DNA of 36,823 bases from NCBI GenBank assembly GCA_944324245.1, contig CALUVO010000087.1:1-36823 (forward strand), in the 5' to 3' direction. Both the position numbers and the translations under genes were made by a program. Of the stretch, positions 33,068 to 36,823 are shown one piece after another. Every line of letters begins with the position of its first letter. Positions within the stretch are counted from its first letter, which is position 1. Source of the DNA: Candidatus Gastranaerophilales bacterium (GTDB lineage Bacteria > Cyanobacteriota > Vampirovibrionia > Gastranaerophilales > Gastranaerophilaceae). The notes under the pieces were generated by a model that was not told where the DNA came from, did no database searches, and saw only the letters and a list, made by a program, of their open reading frames with translations.

Positions 33068-34429
33068 ATGCTCAATCACGCTGATTTAAAATTACAGGAA
33101 AATATCATTACAGATAAAAAACAGCTTGCGGAAATATTTTTTGCAGGCATAAAACCATCTGAAACTGCAGCTAAAAAGCAAACCGGCGTTGAATTTGAAA
33201 AACTGCCTGTAAAAATTCGGGATTACAAAGCTGCTTCTTATTATGATGTTGCAAAATTTCTGCAGCTTTATAATAACAATGACAAACAGCCTGTATATGA
33301 AAATAATGCTCTTCTTGGCTTATCGGATAAAGACGGTGTAATTTCTCTTGAACCGGGGTCTCAGACTGAACTCAGTCTTGTTCCTAAAGATAATTTGATT
33401 GAGGTAAAAAAATATATAGACAACTACAATAAAAATACAGCACAGCTTGCGCAAAAAACAGGTATTTGCTGGCTCGGATACGGCATACAGCCTGTTTCAA
33501 CTTATGAGCAAATAAACATTATTCCCAAAAAAAGATACGAATATATGACAAAATACCTCCCGACGGTTGCTAAAAAACCTCTAATTATGATGAGAGAAAC
33601 CGCAGGAATACAGGCAAGCTTTGATTATACGTCAGAGCAGGATGCAATGAGGAAATTTTCTTTTGCCATAAAACTGTCTCCGATTGTAAGCGCTATATTT
33701 GCAAATTCTCCTGTCAGAAACGGCAGACTTACAAACTATAAGTCAAACAGAGCCGCAAGCTGGCTTGAAACCGACAATGACCGCTGCGGACTTGTAAGTG
33801 AAAAAGTCTTCACAGAAGGATTTTCCTTTGACGATTATGTAGAGATTTTGCTTGATGTACCGATGATTTTTATAGAAAGATTAATAAACGGAAAGAAAAC
33901 TGCTCTAAAAACCAATAATATTACTTTCAGACAGTTTCTTAATCAAGGCTGGCAGGGATTTATTGCAAATAAACAAGACTGGGAAACTCACATTAGTCTT
34001 TATTTTCCTGATGTAAGATTCAAAAGTTATATTGAAATAAGAAACCAGGACAACCAGCGCACGGAGCTTATATGTGCCGTTCCTGCCTTATGGAAGGGGC
34101 TTATTTACAACAATGAAGCTATGGAGGCTGTGGAAAATTTGTTAAAAGGTTTTACATATCAGGATTTTGAGTATATAAGAAACGAAATTCCAAGGTATGC
34201 TCTGGATTTAGAAATTAAAAACCGTTCCCTGAAAGATATAGCAAAAGAGATTGTTGATATTTCATATAACAGCCTGAAAACATACGGCAAATCAGAAGAA
34301 AAACTTCTTGAGCCGTTAAGAGAGCTGGTTTATAAGGGCATTACACCTGCGGATGTTATTATCGACAAATGGGAGAACATTTGGAACAAAGATGTCTCAA
34401 AGCTTGTTGAATATTCAATCTTGAAATAA
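33068..34429 (+). CDS. gshA: Glutamate-cysteine ligase (plant/cyanobacterial/alpha-proteobacterial type)
   Basis: The 453-residue enzyme makes gamma-glutamylcysteine, the first step of glutathione synthesis. Visible are SLEPGSQTELS (glutamate/metal site), TGICWLGYGIQPV, RYEYMTKYLP, MMRETAGIQASFDYTSEQDA and SYIEIRNQDNQR, all as in the class III GCS2-like family. There is no ribosome site of its own before the ATG, which is 6 nt after the gshB stop; translation is probably coupled. The redox-regulating disulfide of plant GCL is not evident. A set of AT-rich palindromes follows. Assignment is secure. Confidence 0.92.
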   Translation: MLNHADLKLQENIITDKKQLAEIFFAGIKPSETAAKKQTGVEFEKLPVKIRDYKAASYYDVAKFLQLYNNNDKQPVYENNALLGLSDKDGVISLEPGSQTELSLVPKDNLIEVKKYIDNYNKNTAQLAQKTGICWLGYGIQPVSTYEQINIIPKKRYEYMTKYLPTVAKKPLIMMRETAGIQASFDYTSEQDAMRKFSFAIKLSPIVSAIFANSPVRNGRLTNYKSNRAASWLETDNDRCGLVSEKVFTEGFSFDDYVEILLDVPMIFIERLINGKKTALKTNNITFRQFLNQGWQGFIANKQDWETHISLYFPDVRFKSYIEIRNQDNQRTELICAVPALWKGLIYNNEAMEAVENLLKGFTYQDFEYIRNEIPRYALDLEIKNRSLKDIAKEIVDISYNSLKTYGKSEEKLLEPLRELVYKGITPADVIIDKWENIWNKDVSKLVEYSILK

Positions 34430-34455
34430 TAAAACATTTTATTTTTGGTAGTTTG

Positions 34456-34483
34456 TATATTGATAATATTTATTATCAATATA
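34456..34483. repeat. Perfect AT-rich 28-bp palindrome after gshA
   Basis: TATATTGATAATA (34456-34468) and TATTATCAATATA (34471-34483) pair perfectly around TT. It may help end the gshBA transcript or bind a dimeric regulator. Close by, AGAATGA (34516-34522) pairs with TCATTCT (34535-34541) in a sequence (with ATCCTAAGAATCTGCGG just after) that resembles widespread intergenic palindromic repeats. Confidence 0.6.
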
Positions 34484-34595
34484 TAAATCTGTCATCGAAT
34501 TACGTAACATATACTAGAATGACGGGCTTTTTCATCATTCTGAAGGCAAAATCCTAAGAATCTGCGGCAAGTACAAAAATATACACAAAAAGAAA

Positions 34596-34619
34596 AGGCC
34601 CTCTCTGCACGAAGGGCCT
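34596..34619 (-). terminator. Terminator of the giant prepilin-like gene
   Basis: AGGCCCT (34596-34602) and AGGGCCT (34613-34619) form a 7-bp GC stem; on the minus strand it is followed by TTTTCTTTTT. It lies about 70 nt past the stop at 34690. Confidence 0.85.
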
Positions 34620-34623
34620 AAAG

Positions 34624-34677
34624 AAAATTCTAAACACTAATCTTTACTGTCTATATAAGGAGCGTGTTTAGAATTTT
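34624..34677. repeat. 14-bp perfect inverted repeat next to a terminator
   Basis: AAAATTCTAAACAC (34624-34637) and GTGTTTAGAATTTT (34664-34677) pair perfectly around 26 nt. It lies between the prepilin-like stop and the terminator, so it would be part of that gene's 3' end. Its loop holds AAGGAG on the plus strand, but only a 20-codon frame follows. Confidence 0.6.
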
Positions 34678-34689
34678 CGGTTTAACCTT

Positions 34690-36756
34690 TTACCATTCTA
34701 TTGCTACTAAACCAGGTCCGCCATAGCCTCCTTGACCGGCAACACCTATAGTATCGCTGGCTGCGCCACCGCCTCCACCGGAACCGTAGTATCTGCCACT
34801 TCCAGCTCGGGCACATGTTGCAGGTTCTGCAGGATGATACACAGGTACTGATATTGTTACATTTTCCTTTTCATATTCCAAACATTCATATTCAATGCTG
34901 TATCTTTTATCTGTAGTCATAGCCCAGTATCTGGGATAAGCTAATAACATATGCTCTAACAGCTTTTTATTATATTCAGGATCATCAGGAGACGCTACAT
35001 AATTGTTAACAGTAGGCATTATGTTATTATCTAAAATCGACTGCTCTGTACAAGCTACTAATTCAGGTCCTGAATACAAACCCAACAGTGATCGTGCAGC
35101 ATCTCGATTGCAACCGGAAATAAACCTATCTACGATGCCTCCTTTATTATACTTGACTGTATGTACTGTCATACCGCTTGTTTTAGCATTAAAGGAATAA
35201 GCACCCCACTGATAATTTTCTTTTTTAAGTTCACGATTAATTTCTGTTTCTGTACTTCTATTCGTTCTAATACTACTAGGACGACCATTGGTCATAGTTA
35301 CAATATTATAGTTAAATTCAGATGCATCATAATGTGGACATATTCCTAAAGCATACTTGCATTTTTGAGTATTCTCTGCAATTACATCTTTTGGTTCAAA
35401 AGTATAATATTCGGATTTTCCTTCTGTACATGTACCGGCTGCGCCGCCTGCAGCGTTATTCCACAAAGAGTTATCACCTACAGTAGGAGTCTTTTGAGTG
35501 TTTTGACCACCGGCTTTTCCGCCTTCTGCAACATATTGTCTCAAAAATTTAGATGCGCTGTTATAAACCTCGACTTTTGTGGATTCACCATCCGGCGACA
35601 AATCGTAAAACTGAGCACCGCCTGCGCCAACTGTTATCTTCAAATAGCCTTCTATTTTTGGCATTGGAATTACCAAAGGAACAGCAGCACTTCCGCCTTT
35701 TCCTCCAAATATATCATATCTATCCAGCGAAAAAGTTCCTCTTTGTCCGTTTTCTGCGCAACCATCACTACGGCAGTCTTTTCTGCCTCTGCCACCGGCT
35801 CCATAGTATACACCATTTACTGATATACCACCGCCTGCCGTTGAATAATTATCATTTGTTAAAACATTTGAGCCGCCATAACCCGGACCGCTAGAACCGC
35901 TAAAATTGGAAAAATATCCTGTACCATAATCAATATTTGCTGACCCGCCTGCAGAATAGTCACCTCCACTGCACTTCCAAATTCCTAAACGGTTTTTACA
36001 GGTTCTGGTCTGACCTCCGGTTCCCCCAAAAGCTGTCATCAAAATTTTCATCCCTGACGGAGTTGACACTTTAAATTTTGTGTCTCCGCCATTATTTGCC
36101 CTCGGTGCAGAAGACTGGGATGAATCAAAATTTCCATAATCAGCTGAGCCTTCACCTATCTCATAACTGTAAAGATTTCCGGGTGGCAGGGTTAGTTTAC
36201 CTAAAATAAAACCACCACTACCGCCACCGCTACCTGCTATGCCAGACTGATGTGAACCGCCGGCACCGCCAGCGCCGCCTCCGACCATACTAATACTGTA
36301 TTCTGACGTGGCTTCCGGTTTAAATGTCGGAATGTTGTAATTCAATACCGGTGTTAGCTTCGAAACTCCGTTTCCACCGGCACCACCTCCGCCTATAAGC
36401 GTAACCCCAAAGTTTTTGGCATTGAGAGGAGGGACAAATTTACAATGGTCACCATCTGCTACAGCCCAGGTTGTCGGATTATTTATATCACCCTCAGGTG
36501 ATTGTGAATTGTAATAAACATATTTGTATCTAATTTCAGCTTTACCACGATTAAACGGCTTCCTTCTATAGTGATACGTTGGTATTACCGTACACATATA
36601 GAGTCCAGAAGATCCATTCTCTGCACTTCTTTTCTTTTTGGTTAATATCGGAATAGAAGCCAGTGTGATTAAACACACAATTAACAGTGTAATCAGCGCC
36701 TCGGCCAGTGAAAAGCCATATTTTCTGATCTGTAAGATTTGGGACAGTTTGTTCAT
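34690..36756 (-). CDS. Giant prepilin-like protein with glycine-rich passenger
   Basis: The 688-residue protein opens with a class III prepilin signature: a basic leader, then G|FSLAEALITLLIVCLITLA, with the cut expected after Gly14 and the fifth-position Glu present. Type IV pilins are 120-200 residues; this one has a passenger three to five times larger. Residues about 115-430 hold many Gly-rich blocks (TLIGGGGAGGNG, SMVGGGAGGAGG, IAGSGGGSGGFILGKL), and a further one closes the protein (GSGGGGGAASD). These blocks alternate with beta-like segments and resemble the glycine-rich domains of phage tail and surface adhesins. A cysteine-bearing, less repetitive domain occupies about 440-640. AAGGAG precedes the ATG. 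It may form a minor pilin or surface adhesin; no pilus genes are adjacent. Confidence 0.8.
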   Translation of the reverse strand: MNKLSQILQIRKYGFSLAEALITLLIVCLITLASIPILTKKKRSAENGSSGLYMCTVIPTYHYRRKPFNRGKAEIRYKYVYYNSQSPEGDINNPTTWAVADGDHCKFVPPLNAKNFGVTLIGGGGAGGNGVSKLTPVLNYNIPTFKPEATSEYSISMVGGGAGGAGGSHQSGIAGSGGGSGGFILGKLTLPPGNLYSYEIGEGSADYGNFDSSQSSAPRANNGGDTKFKVSTPSGMKILMTAFGGTGGQTRTCKNRLGIWKCSGGDYSAGGSANIDYGTGYFSNFSGSSGPGYGGSNVLTNDNYSTAGGGISVNGVYYGAGGRGRKDCRSDGCAENGQRGTFSLDRYDIFGGKGGSAAVPLVIPMPKIEGYLKITVGAGGAQFYDLSPDGESTKVEVYNSASKFLRQYVAEGGKAGGQNTQKTPTVGDNSLWNNAAGGAAGTCTEGKSEYYTFEPKDVIAENTQKCKYALGICPHYDASEFNYNIVTMTNGRPSSIRTNRSTETEINRELKKENYQWGAYSFNAKTSGMTVHTVKYNKGGIVDRFISGCNRDAARSLLGLYSGPELVACTEQSILDNNIMPTVNNYVASPDDPEYNKKLLEHMLLAYPRYWAMTTDKRYSIEYECLEYEKENVTISVPVYHPAEPATCARAGSGRYYGSGGGGGAASDTIGVAGQGGYGGPGLVAIEW

Positions 36757-36823
36757 GTATACTCCTTATATTTTTTTGCATAGTCTATTGATTTTTCGCA
36801 GGACAAATTTGCGTGGGGCACAG

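Overview
The window is AT-rich bacterial chromosome, with no rRNA, tRNA, CRISPR array, transposase or phage gene that I can see. It best fits an uncultured, anaerobic, Gram-negative-type gut bacterium of the non-photosynthetic cyanobacterial relatives (Vampirovibrionia / Gastranaerophilales). The reasons are a secreted SLH-domain protein, plant/cyanobacterial-style glutathione synthesis, a prepilin-like N-terminus followed by a very large passenger, many lineage-specific proteins with short FKG/FKR motifs, and an anaerobe's rubredoxin plus flavodiiron protein. This placement is inferred from style and gene content; no marker gene is present.

Layout. 1-545: end of an unknown gene, a strong terminator and a 42-codon gene. 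545-9179: leuC, a zinc-ribbon/cyclase-like/AAA/TPR signalling giant with a small secreted protein behind it, gdhA, and a COG2509-type FAD dehydrogenase. 9471-11648: a GT-C-like membrane protein. 11650-12150: a non-coding stretch with many GC-rich hairpins and then a compact cobalamin-riboswitch-like RNA. 12238-15050: a tight three-gene operon of unknown membrane and helical proteins. 15051-18144 (minus): an envelope operon of a small exported LDPGTGS protein, a methyltransferase and a membrane sulfatase-fold transferase. 18264-19118: an XRE regulator and an unknown protein. 19182-20577 (minus): rubredoxin and flavodiiron protein. 20739-22843: a MarR regulator and a 14-TM efflux pump with a clear operator between them. 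22888-25868: a small protein, a HEAT-like protein, the SLH protein and a histidine-phosphatase-fold protein lacking its arginines. 25869-27982 (minus): acsD-acsC, the corrinoid iron-sulfur protein. 28036-29628 (minus): two lineage-specific proteins, one with a start codon buried in a long hairpin. 29716-31697 (minus): gpmI and gloA. 32063-34429: gshB-gshA. 34690-36756 (minus): a giant glycine-rich prepilin-like protein.

How it fits together. Core metabolism (GpmI, GdhA, LeuC, AcsCD) is mixed with redox and detoxification modules (rubredoxin/flavodiiron for O2 or NO; glutathione plus glyoxalase I for methylglyoxal) and envelope functions. AcsCD uses a corrinoid, which agrees with a B12-sensing RNA elsewhere in the window.

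The least described parts are the operon behind the cobalamin-like RNA, whose 499-residue protein is an internal duplication, the hairpin-rich elements at 11650-12010 and 31728-31935, and the start-codon hairpin at 29621-29681. All family calls come from reading motifs by eye; no database search was made.
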